From Duganella aquatilis (GTDB lineage: Bacteria > Pseudomonadota > Gammaproteobacteria > Burkholderiales > Burkholderiaceae_D): 64,000 nucleotides of DNA. This document shows, in pieces, positions 1 to 7,634 of the stretch. The stretch spans positions 62,001-126,000 of the forward strand of contig NZ_WKJL01000013.1 in NCBI RefSeq assembly GCF_009674565.1, given 5' to 3'. The notes under the pieces were generated by a model. The model saw only the letters and a list, made by a program, of their open reading frames with translations, ran no database searches and was not told the origin of the DNA. Made by a program: the position numbers and the translations under genes. Positions within the stretch are counted from its first letter, which is position 1; each line of letters starts with the position of its first letter.

Positions 1-138
1 CAGGATAACCACAACCGCGCCGACCAGCGCAACGAGCAAAGCGCGGCTGCCGCCGCCACCGCCGCCACCCACCGCGACAAGAACGCCGGCGCGCGCGGCG
101 ACGACTCCACCGATACCAATCGCGACCGCAAGCGCTGA
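1..138 (+). CDS. C-terminal end of a hydrophilic protein (partial)
   Basis: An open frame enters from the left edge and ends at a TGA at 136-138, giving about 45 visible residues. They are rich in Ala, Asp, Asn, Arg and Thr with no hydrophobic segment, which looks like a disordered, charged tail. Too little is present to assign a family. It could be the end of a small stress-type or histone-like protein, but that is a guess. The next gene starts 53 bp later from its own promoter. Confidence 0.5.
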   Translation, partial: QDNHNRADQRNEQSAAAAATAATHRDKNAGARGDDSTDTNRDRKR

Positions 139-143
139 TCAAA

Positions 144-191
144 AGTAAATTCCAGTTTACTGGACACGGATTTCCTGTAAAATGGAAATCC
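144..191 (+). promoter_or_regulatory. Promoter/operator of the XRE-cupin regulator, probably autoregulated
   Basis: Two inverted repeats lie directly before the start codon at 192. AGTAAA (144-149) pairs with TTTACT (156-161), and ggatttcc (168-175) pairs perfectly with ggaaatcc (184-191). TTTACT (156-161) and TAAAAT (178-183) are spaced 16 bp like -35 and -10 boxes. Transcription would then begin about where the ATG lies, suggesting a leaderless or very short-leader mRNA. Regulators of this family often bind GTAAA/TTTAC palindromes at their own promoter. Autoregulation here is inferred. Confidence 0.55.
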
Positions 192-773
192 ATGGACATC
201 AATCTTCTCATCGCCCGCCGCGTGCGGGAACTGCGCGACGCCCACGGCCTGTCTCTCGATGCGCTGGCGTCGCGCAGTGGCGTCAGCCGCTCCAACATCT
301 CCCTGATTGAACGTGGCGAAAGCAGCCCGACGGCCGCCGTGCTGGATAAACTCGCCAGCGCGCTGGGCGTGGCGCTGGCCGCGCTGTTTGAAGATAAAAA
401 CGCTGAAGCCGAGCCGTCGCCGGTCATGCGCGCAGCAGCGCAGCCGGTATGGACCGATCCCGGTTCCGGCTATTTGCGCCGCAGCCTGTCGCCGTCCGCG
501 CCGTCGCCACTGCAACTGGTGGACGTGGTGTTCCCCGCCGGCCAGCGCGTCGCCTACGACAGCGTGCCGCACAACGCCGACATTCACCAGCAGATCTGGA
601 TGATCGAAGGCGCGATGGAAATTGGCGTCGGCGAGCAGCAATGGCGGCTGGAGGCCGGCGACACGCTGGCGATGCGCCTGGATCGCCATATCGTCTACCA
701 CAATCCGACCCGCAAGCAGGCACGCTATCTGGTCGCGCTGACCAGCCAACCAGCCAACAGGAGAAGCCAATGA
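192..773 (+). CDS. XRE-family transcriptional regulator with C-terminal cupin domain
   Basis: The 193-residue protein has an N-terminal helix-turn-helix of the lambda-repressor/XRE type (about residues 5-65, with LSLDALASRSGVSRSNIS and the IERGESSPT turn). A cupin beta-barrel follows (about 100-185, with HQQIWMIEGAMEIGVG and the LEAGDTLAMR loop). In this family the cupin probably senses a small ligand and the HTH represses nearby genes. Its stop codon overlaps the next start (ATGA at 770-773), so it is translationally coupled to the acetyltransferase, a common pairing for this family. The ATG at 192 is fixed by the promoter and inverted repeat just upstream. The effector is unknown. Confidence 0.9.
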   Translation: MDINLLIARRVRELRDAHGLSLDALASRSGVSRSNISLIERGESSPTAAVLDKLASALGVALAALFEDKNAEAEPSPVMRAAAQPVWTDPGSGYLRRSLSPSAPSPLQLVDVVFPAGQRVAYDSVPHNADIHQQIWMIEGAMEIGVGEQQWRLEAGDTLAMRLDRHIVYHNPTRKQARYLVALTSQPANRRSQ

Positions 774-1318
774 ATGCAAGCGCGCCAACGATCGCGGTCC
801 GCCGCATCAACGCTGACGAAGCGCACACGCGCGCCGATGCGCTGGCCGAAGCACTGGCCGACGTCTTGCTCGATTGCGTGGAAGGCGGCGCGTCGGTCAG
901 CTTCATGCTGCCGCTGCCGCGCGCGAAGGCGCTGGATTTCTGGCGCGGCGTGCTGCAAGGCGCGGCGCGCAAGGAACGCGTGCTGCTGGTGGCTGAAACG
1001 GCAGCAGGCCGCATCATCGGTACCGTCCAGCTGATCACCGCGCAGCCGGACAACCAGCCGCACCGCGCCGACGTCGCCAAGATGCTGGTCCACCGAGACG
1101 CCCGCCGCCGTGGCGTGGCCGCGCAGTTGATGGCTGCCGTCGACCAGGCCGCGCGTGAAGAAGGCAAGACCGTGCTGGTGCTGGACACCGTCACCGGCGG
1201 CGACGCCGAACGCCTGTACCAGCGCGCCGGCTGGCAGATGGTCGGCATGGTGCCGAATTTCGCACTGATGCCGGATGGCGCCTTGTGCGGCACCACTTTC
1301 TTCCACAAGCAGCTTTAA
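770..1318 (+). CDS. GNAT-family N-acetyltransferase
   Basis: This 182-residue protein is a GCN5-related acetyltransferase that transfers acetyl from acetyl-CoA to an amine. The acetyl-CoA binding motif A is visible as VAKMLVHRDARRRGVAAQLM (about residues 103-122), followed by a LYQRAGWQ motif-B region. Its ATG at 770 overlaps the stop of the XRE-cupin gene and has GGAG at 760-763, so the two form an operon. Its 3' end overlaps the opposing gene by 4 bp. The substrate cannot be read from sequence. Members next to XRE-cupin regulators often act on amines or amino-acid analogues, which is only a hint. Confidence 0.88.
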   Translation: MNASAPTIAVRRINADEAHTRADALAEALADVLLDCVEGGASVSFMLPLPRAKALDFWRGVLQGAARKERVLLVAETAAGRIIGTVQLITAQPDNQPHRADVAKMLVHRDARRRGVAAQLMAAVDQAAREEGKTVLVLDTVTGGDAERLYQRAGWQMVGMVPNFALMPDGALCGTTFFHKQL

Positions 1319-4300
1319 AAGTCGGTCTCGCCCTCGATCACCACCGGATAACCGCTGATCGCGCGCGAGGTCTGCATGCCGGCCATCACCGCCGCCTCCA
1401 CGCATCCCGCGTTGATGCCGGTCTTGATCCAGTCGCCCGTCAGGAACAGGTTGGAGAAGCCCGATTGGTCGGTGCGCAGGCGGTATTTGGTGCTGTCCAC
1501 CACCGACATCACATAGCGCTCGGACGGATCGACATTGGCGCGCCAGTACTGCGAGTCGAACCGCTGCACCCCGGTGGCCCCGCTGCCATCCACCAGCCAC
1601 TGCCACGGGAACGCGCCTGCCGGTCCGGCCGCCGACCACAGGGAGGCGATCTCCTTGCTCAACTGGTGAATCGCGCCCTCCTTCGCCACCTGCGCCATCC
1701 GCTGCGGGAAACCGTGGTCGCTCACCGGCGGATAGCTCTCCACCGGCAGCGCGCTGCAGAAGTAGGACACGTTGCGCGGGTCCAGCGGCGCCGGCCAGTC
1801 CTCGCGCACCAGCAGCTGATCCATCGGCGCCCAGGTGTCGAACGGTTCGGTGAAGCCGCTGAGCACCGGCTGCTGCCCCTGCGGCTGATTGGCCCAGCCC
1901 ATTTGCGCCAGATCCTTGTCCAGCCAGACCTGGTAGGCCTGCGTCGCCACTGTCTGCACCTTCTCGGAGGTGGCCAGCAGCGCCGGGCTTTGCGCCAGCA
2001 GCTGCGGGCACAACACCGGCAGGGAGCCGATCGAAATACCGAACACCACCTGATCGAAATCGACGCCGCGCTTCAGCGTCACCGCCGGCAGCTCCTTGCC
2101 GAAGGCGTCGCGGTACACTTGCGGCCAATCGGTCCAATGCGATTCCAGGTTGATGCCCTTCTCCTGCAACAGCGCGGCCTGCGCCGGATCGATCTGGCCG
2201 TACAGCGGCTCGCTCGGCCAGCAATCCAGGCCTTTCACCGGCACCAGCGGATCGTAAGCGACGCCGGCCAGCTGCACCTGCTGCGTCATGCGGATGCTGC
2301 CGATCTGCGCGCCGTCCGGCACCAGCTCCTCGACCTTGTGGAAGAACCGGAACTTGACGCCACGCTTCAACAGCGCCTGATACAGCGGCGTGAAGATGGT
2401 GTCGCCCATCCCGGCCTGCATCTTGAACATGATGCCGCCCCTGTAGGCCAGGCCGATACGCGCCATCGCGCGCAGCATGGTGCCGGCTTCCGCGTTCGGC
2501 TTGTCGAAGGCGCCGCCTTCATAGGCGAAGATCAGGTCATAGAAACCGCGCACCGGCGCCGACTGCACGCATAGCTGCTCGTCGCCGCCATGCTTGCGCA
2601 GCCAGTCGCGGAAGTCGATATTGTTGATCACATCGAAGCCGTGCCTGATCACGCCGTCCTCGAACACGCCCTTCATCACCGTGATGCCGAGATCGAGGCA
2701 GATGAACAGGCGGCGGATATCGTCCGCCACATCGCCATCGGCGTTGGCGATCAGCTTGCCGTAACGCGCATGCAGCTTGCCGCGCACGCCGGCCATGGCG
2801 CCGGCCAGCGCCAGATGCTGCCCTTCGCCGGCGTCTTCCGCCATGTTGAACACCATGCCGGACAAGGCGCCGGCCAGCAGCGACACGTCGTCCAGCAGCT
2901 CGTGCGCCGACGAGGTCACGCCTTCGGCCAGGTGATACAGCCAGTCCGGAATGACGCCGGTGTGGTGTGGATGCGGCGGCAGTTCCATCTCCCTGGTGAG
3001 ATTATCCAGGCCGCGTATCCACTGTTCGATCCAGCCGACCATGGCCACCGCCATCTGCCACAGCGTGATCTTCTGATCGCCCTCGCCCGGTTCGCCCGGC
3101 AGCGTGGGGAACACGATGGACCAGTTGCGCCACTGGTCGCCGACGCTCTCGGACAAGGCCACGTAATCCTGCTGCTTGAAGGCGGCGCGCCAGGTGGCCA
3201 GCGGCGCACCGGGCGGACGCTCCAGGCTTGCGTAAGCCGCCTTGATCATCTTGAACGCATTCGAATAAAAGCCGAACCAGATGTGCAGGCCATGCTCCTC
3301 GATGCGCTGGCCGTATTGGGCATTGCGGCCGCTGGCGCCTTTGCCGCCCAGCCGCCAGCCTTGCTGGTAGACGGTGATGTCGTAGTTGTTCTGCCAGCCC
3401 GGCTGCTCGGTGAGGTAGTAGGCGGTGGTCATGGCGCTGACGCCGCCGCCCAGGATCGCGATCTTCTGCGGCGCGATCGACGAGTTGTCCACCAGTTCCT
3501 CGCCCGGTTGCGCGGTGAAGTCGAAGTTCAGGTAGTACGGCAGGATGGCCTGCTGCGCGCCGAGTTGCAGGCCCAGTGTCTCGTTGAGCGGGAAGCTGTC
3601 GAAGGCGTGCAGCACCGCCTCGTATTCGTAGCCCAGCACCTTGCCGCTGTGGATCTTCTCGATGGTGGCCGGCGCCGCGAGGATGGCCTGGTACACCGCC
3701 TTGATGCCCGCACTGTCCGGGAACTGCTTGAGAAAGATCTGATCGATGCGCGGATTGCGCAGCAGCGAAATGATGTCATCCCAACCGGCGACGTCCATGT
3801 TGAAGAAATCGGGAATCGACAGGAACAGCTCAATGGCCTGCTCGATCAAGTCCAGCAGGCTGCTGACTTCCCTGTCGGCGCCGCTCTGTCGCGTGGCGGT
3901 CACTTCCAGCAGCGGATGCATGGCGATCTTCGTCTCCGGCGAGAACGGATGAAAGCCCTTGGCCGACAATGCGCAGCGCTGCGCGTCGATCTCGTATTCG
4001 CACAGATACTTGGGATAGCCGAACAGTTCGCGGCCGTTAATCAGCGCCATCGCGTCGTCGACGAAGATGTGGGCCGGGTAGTAGTAAATGTGGGCCAGCT
4101 TGCCCTCGTCGTCCATGGCGCCGACCATGATCCAGGTGACGATATCGATCTCGGTGATCCAGCCCTTGGCGTGATCGACCGGCGCCGCCGAATCGGCGTG
4201 GTTCACCTGCGTGAAGGTGATCAGCACATACGGCGAAATCGCCTTGAACGTCATGCGCTGGCCGGCCACCGTGTTCAGCGTGCCGTCCAGCGTGGCCTGC

Positions 4301-4416
4301 AGTTTCGCCAGGTCGCCCTTGACGAAAAAGCCGTACATGTCGGAGTTTTTCAGCTGCAGCGGTGAATGCATCATCACCGAGCCGCCCTGGTAAATATACG
4401 AAGGTCTGGTCGCCAT
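1315..4416 (-). CDS. Acetoacetate-decarboxylase-like domain fused to FAD-dependent oxidoreductase
   Basis: This long protein (1033 residues from the chosen ATG) has two parts. Residues ~20-270 resemble acetoacetate decarboxylase. They include GRELFGYPKY, whose Lys136 sits where the Schiff-base lysine of that family lies; the adjacent second lysine of classical enzymes is Tyr. From ~residue 317 a Rossmann FAD-binding start (KIAILGGGVSAMTTAYY) and a GWRLGGKGASGRN motif mark a phytoene-desaturase/amine-oxidase-like flavoprotein that fills the rest, ending in an FAD-closing LFLTGDWIKTG segment. No signal peptide or membrane helix is seen. The start is uncertain: ATGs at 4479, 4416 and 4374 are in frame and none has a strong ribosome site. 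Substrate unknown. Confidence 0.8.
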   Translation of the reverse strand: MATRPSYIYQGGSVMMHSPLQLKNSDMYGFFVKGDLAKLQATLDGTLNTVAGQRMTFKAISPYVLITFTQVNHADSAAPVDHAKGWITEIDIVTWIMVGAMDDEGKLAHIYYYPAHIFVDDAMALINGRELFGYPKYLCEYEIDAQRCALSAKGFHPFSPETKIAMHPLLEVTATRQSGADREVSSLLDLIEQAIELFLSIPDFFNMDVAGWDDIISLLRNPRIDQIFLKQFPDSAGIKAVYQAILAAPATIEKIHSGKVLGYEYEAVLHAFDSFPLNETLGLQLGAQQAILPYYLNFDFTAQPGEELVDNSSIAPQKIAILGGGVSAMTTAYYLTEQPGWQNNYDITVYQQGWRLGGKGASGRNAQYGQRIEEHGLHIWFGFYSNAFKMIKAAYASLERPPGAPLATWRAAFKQQDYVALSESVGDQWRNWSIVFPTLPGEPGEGDQKITLWQMAVAMVGWIEQWIRGLDNLTREMELPPHPHHTGVIPDWLYHLAEGVTSSAHELLDDVSLLAGALSGMVFNMAEDAGEGQHLALAGAMAGVRGKLHARYGKLIANADGDVADDIRRLFICLDLGITVMKGVFEDGVIRHGFDVINNIDFRDWLRKHGGDEQLCVQSAPVRGFYDLIFAYEGGAFDKPNAEAGTMLRAMARIGLAYRGGIMFKMQAGMGDTIFTPLYQALLKRGVKFRFFHKVEELVPDGAQIGSIRMTQQVQLAGVAYDPLVPVKGLDCWPSEPLYGQIDPAQAALLQEKGINLESHWTDWPQVYRDAFGKELPAVTLKRGVDFDQVVFGISIGSLPVLCPQLLAQSPALLATSEKVQTVATQAYQVWLDKDLAQMGWANQPQGQQPVLSGFTEPFDTWAPMDQLLVREDWPAPLDPRNVSYFCSALPVESYPPVSDHGFPQRMAQVAKEGAIHQLSKEIASLWSAAGPAGAFPWQWLVDGSGATGVQRFDSQYWRANVDPSERYVMSVVDSTKYRLRTDQSGFSNLFLTGDWIKTGINAGCVEAAVMAGMQTSRAISGYPVVIEGETDF

Positions 4417-4514
4417 GGCATCAAAAGGGAAATTAAAACAATGCCATAAGTGTATTTCAAATTCGGCACAAGTTGCCAAAAATAAATGTACAGATGAGCG
4501 TGTAAAATGGCGTC

Positions 4515-5156
4515 ATGGCCAGAGATCAACATGAACAACGCGCGTGGGTGCGCATGCCGTCCGGACGCCGCCTGGACCTGCTCGATCCCACACCTTTCGA
4601 CTGGGACGACAGCGACCTCGCGCTGGGCCTGGCGCGCACCTACCGCTGGGGCGGACATTCGGCGTGGCCGCTGCCGCTGTCGGTGGCGCAGCACTCGCTG
4701 ACGGTGATGCATGTGCGCGCCGCCGCGTGCACCGCCATGGGCCTGACGCTGCCGCCGGTGTCGGCGCTGCGCGAACTGCTGCATGACGCGGAAGAAGGCC
4801 TGCTCGGCTTCGACTGCATCTCGCCGCTCAAGCCTTTTCTAGGCGACGCCTTCAAGACCTTGTCGCAGAAACTGGAGGCCGCCGTCTTCCTGCGCTACGG
4901 CCTGCCCGGTTGGACGCCGAAGGAACACGCCGCCCACAAGCTGGCCGACCGCCTGGCCGCCGCCAGTGAAGCCGTCCACATCGCCGGCTGGTCCGCCAAA
5001 GAAGTGCAGCAAACGCTGAAGATCAGCGTGCCGCCGCTGCACGACGATCCGCTGCAAACAATCTACGGCGGCACCGCCTGGGAACCCTGGCCACCCGCCC
5101 TCGCCGCCGAACGCTTCCTTGCCGAACTGGAGCGGCTGAAGGCCTGCAGCGGCTGA
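4515..5156 (+). CDS. HD-domain phosphohydrolase (YfbR-like)
   Basis: The 213-residue cytoplasmic protein has the HD superfamily metal-binding residues His60 (VAQHSLTV) and the His90-Asp91 pair (LLHDAEEG), the layout of YfbR-type 5'-nucleotidases and related phosphohydrolases. It opens with WVRMPSGRRLDLLDP, typical of a proteobacterial subgroup annotated only as phosphohydrolase. It probably dephosphorylates a nucleotide or similar phosphomonoester; the substrate is not known. It is divergent from the decarboxylase-oxidoreductase gene, with a short shared upstream region. An ATG at 4507 is in a different frame and was ignored. Confidence 0.82.
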   Translation: MARDQHEQRAWVRMPSGRRLDLLDPTPFDWDDSDLALGLARTYRWGGHSAWPLPLSVAQHSLTVMHVRAAACTAMGLTLPPVSALRELLHDAEEGLLGFDCISPLKPFLGDAFKTLSQKLEAAVFLRYGLPGWTPKEHAAHKLADRLAAASEAVHIAGWSAKEVQQTLKISVPPLHDDPLQTIYGGTAWEPWPPALAAERFLAELERLKACSG

Positions 5157-5241
5157 CGCGGCCGCTTATACCAATGTATAGCTATACGGCCCGGCCAAGG
5201 TTGACGAAAATGACTTCATCAACCTCACCTGGAGCCAGACC

Positions 5242-5865
5242 ATGAATACCGCTTCCGTCGTCATCGCCGATGTTCACCCGCTGATCCGCGCCGGCATGGC
5301 CGCCCTGATCGAGTCCGATGGCAAGTTCAAGCTGCTGGGCCAGGCCTGCAACGGCAGCCAGGCGCTGGAGATGTGCGAACGCCTGCAGCCGGACCTGGTG
5401 TTGATGGACATGAACATGCCGGACTGCGACGGTGTCGAAGCCATCGGCCGCATCCGCGCTGGACGGCCCAACGCCAAGGTCATCGCCCTCAGCGGCCACG
5501 AAGGCGAGGAAGACGCCGACCGCAGCATGCGCGCCGGCGCCCACGCCTACATGCTGAAAAGCGCCGCGCTGGCCGACCTGATGACCTGCATCCACGCTGT
5601 TTTGCAAGGCAAGAAATTCATGATGCCTGAACTGGCCGTCAAGCTGGCCAGCCGCATCCACGCCAACCAGCTGACGCCGCGCGAGCGCGACATCCTGATC
5701 CACTTGGCCACCGGCATGAGCAACAAGGTCATCGCGCGCGCCGCCGGCATCGGCGTCGGCACGGTCAAGTTCCACGTCAAGAGCATCATGGCCAAGCTCA
5801 ACGTCTGCACCCGCACCGAGGCCGCCATGGTGGCCGCCAAGCGCGGTCTGGTCCACCTGAACTGA
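5242..5865 (+). CDS. NarL/FixJ-type response regulator with altered acidic pocket
   Basis: A 207-residue regulator with an N-terminal receiver and a C-terminal LuxR-type helix-turn-helix (about 143-203, LTPRERDILIHLATGMSN). The phosphoacceptor Asp56 (LMDMNMP), Ser84 and Lys106 are present. The acidic pair near the N terminus is ADVHP instead of the usual ADDHP, so Val11 replaces one Mg2+-coordinating Asp. No kinase gene adjoins it. It has the same length as, and strongly resembles, the regulator at 11678-12301, suggesting paralogy. A good ribosome site (cctggag) precedes ATG 5242. The target genes are not evident. Confidence 0.9.
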   Translation: MNTASVVIADVHPLIRAGMAALIESDGKFKLLGQACNGSQALEMCERLQPDLVLMDMNMPDCDGVEAIGRIRAGRPNAKVIALSGHEGEEDADRSMRAGAHAYMLKSAALADLMTCIHAVLQGKKFMMPELAVKLASRIHANQLTPRERDILIHLATGMSNKVIARAAGIGVGTVKFHVKSIMAKLNVCTRTEAAMVAAKRGLVHLN

Positions 5866-5921
5866 GGCGCTGGACATGCCGGTTTTCCGTGATAAAATTG
5901 CCAATTTTTCCGGAAGCCAAC

Positions 5922-7628
5922 ATGATCGTCGGTATAGACCTTGGTACGACCAACAGTTTAATCGCCGTATGGGACAACGGCGCGCCACGCCTCCTGCCCA
6001 ATAGCCTGGGCGACGTGTTGACGCCATCGTGCGTCAGCCTGGACGACGACGGCACCATCCTGGTGGGGCGCGCCGCCCGCGAGCGCTTGCAGACCCATCC
6101 CGACCGCACCGCCGCCGTGTTCAAGCGCTACATGGGCAGCGACAAGAGCATACAGCTCGGCAGCCGCCAGTTCCGTCCGGAAGAATTGTCGGCGCTGGTA
6201 CTGCGATCGCTGAAAGAAGACGCCGAAGCGGCGCTGGGCCATCCGGTCACCGAAGCCATCATCACGGTGCCGGCCTATTTCTCCGACGCGCAGCGCAAGG
6301 CCACGCGCGCCGCTGGCCAGTTGGCCGGACTGAAGGTCGACAGGCTGTTGAACGAACCGACCGCCGCCGCGCTGGCGTATGGCATCCATTTGCGCGGCAG
6401 CGAGACCAAATTCCTGGTGTTCGATCTGGGCGGAGGCACCTTCGACGTCTCGGTGCTGGACCTGTTTGAAGGCGTGATGGAAGTGCGCGCCTCTGCCGGC
6501 GACAACACGCTGGGCGGCGAGGACTTTGTCCATGCGCTGGTCAACCATTTCTTCGCTCACCACACGCTGCCGCCGGCACTGCGCAGCGATGCGTATTTCA
6601 TGCAGCGCCTGATCTTCCAGGCGGAAGCCGCCAAACGCGCGCTGAGCGACGCCGCCAACGCCACGCTGCGCATCCAGCATCAGCAGACCGAGTACGTGCT
6701 GGAACTGGATGAAGCGGTGCTGGAACGCGTCAGCGCCGGCCTGCTGCAACGGCTGCGCGATCCGGTCGAGCGCGCGCTACGCGACGCCGGTCTGCGCAGC
6801 GCCGAACTGGACAACGTAGTGCTGGCCGGCGGCGCCACCCGCATGCCGCTGGTGCGCAAGCTGGTGGCACGCATGTTCGGCCGCTTTCCTTCCTGCGAGA
6901 TCAATCCTGACGAGGTGGTGGCGCTGGGCGCCGCCGTGCAGGCTGGCTTGAAGACGCGCGATGCGGCGCTGGACGAGGTGGTGATGACCGACGTCTCGCC
7001 CTACTCGCTGGGCATCGGCGTGGCGATGCAGCTGGGCGACGGCAGCTATTCCAGCGGCCACTTCGATCCCATCATCGAACGCAATACGCCGGTGCCGGTG
7101 AGCCGCGTCAAGCGCTACTACCCGGTCGCCGACAAGCAAAAGAACCTGGAACTGCACATCTACCAGGGCGAGGCGCGGCTGGCGAAAGACAATATCCGTC
7201 TCGGTACATTGAATTGCAAGTTGCCCGGCGCCAGCATTGAAGCCGGCAGCATCGACATCCGCTTCACCTACGACATCAACGGTTTGTTGCAAGTCGAGGC
7301 TACCATCGTTGCGACGCAGGAAAAACATACGCTGGTCATCGAAGACAATCCGGGCTTGCTGTCCGAAGCGGATATCGCGGCGCGCTTCGCTCTGCTGTCG
7401 GAACTGAAAATCCACCCACGCGACCGGCTCGAACACCGCACCTTGCTCGCGCGTGCCGAGCGCCTGTACCAGCAACTGCGCGGCCAGCAGCGTGACTGGC
7501 TGGGGGAACACATCCGCAGCTTCGAACAGGTGCTGGAGACGCAGGACAAGCGCCAGATCGATGCCGTCCGCCAGCAGTTCATCACCGCGCTGGACGATAT
7601 CGAACACACCAGCTACACCCAACAGTAA
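5922..7628 (+). CDS. hscC: Hsp70-type chaperone HscC
   Basis: The 568-residue protein is an Hsp70 homologue of the HscC subgroup (E. coli HscC is 556 aa), shorter than DnaK because the C-terminal lid is reduced. The ATPase domain shows phosphate-loop 1 (VGIDLGTTNSLIAVW at residue 3), the LVFDLGGGTFDVSVL phosphate-2 motif and the LAGGATRMPLV adenosine motif. A beta-sandwich substrate domain and helical tail follow from about residue 380. ATG 5922 was chosen over an upstream GTG (5889) because GGAAG lies at the right distance and the protein then begins as in HscC. The gene for a J-like partner starts 6 bp downstream. Confidence 0.93.
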   Translation: MIVGIDLGTTNSLIAVWDNGAPRLLPNSLGDVLTPSCVSLDDDGTILVGRAARERLQTHPDRTAAVFKRYMGSDKSIQLGSRQFRPEELSALVLRSLKEDAEAALGHPVTEAIITVPAYFSDAQRKATRAAGQLAGLKVDRLLNEPTAAALAYGIHLRGSETKFLVFDLGGGTFDVSVLDLFEGVMEVRASAGDNTLGGEDFVHALVNHFFAHHTLPPALRSDAYFMQRLIFQAEAAKRALSDAANATLRIQHQQTEYVLELDEAVLERVSAGLLQRLRDPVERALRDAGLRSAELDNVVLAGGATRMPLVRKLVARMFGRFPSCEINPDEVVALGAAVQAGLKTRDAALDEVVMTDVSPYSLGIGVAMQLGDGSYSSGHFDPIIERNTPVPVSRVKRYYPVADKQKNLELHIYQGEARLAKDNIRLGTLNCKLPGASIEAGSIDIRFTYDINGLLQVEATIVATQEKHTLVIEDNPGLLSEADIAARFALLSELKIHPRDRLEHRTLLARAERLYQQLRGQQRDWLGEHIRSFEQVLETQDKRQIDAVRQQFITALDDIEHTSYTQQ

Positions 7629-7634
7629 GACCAC

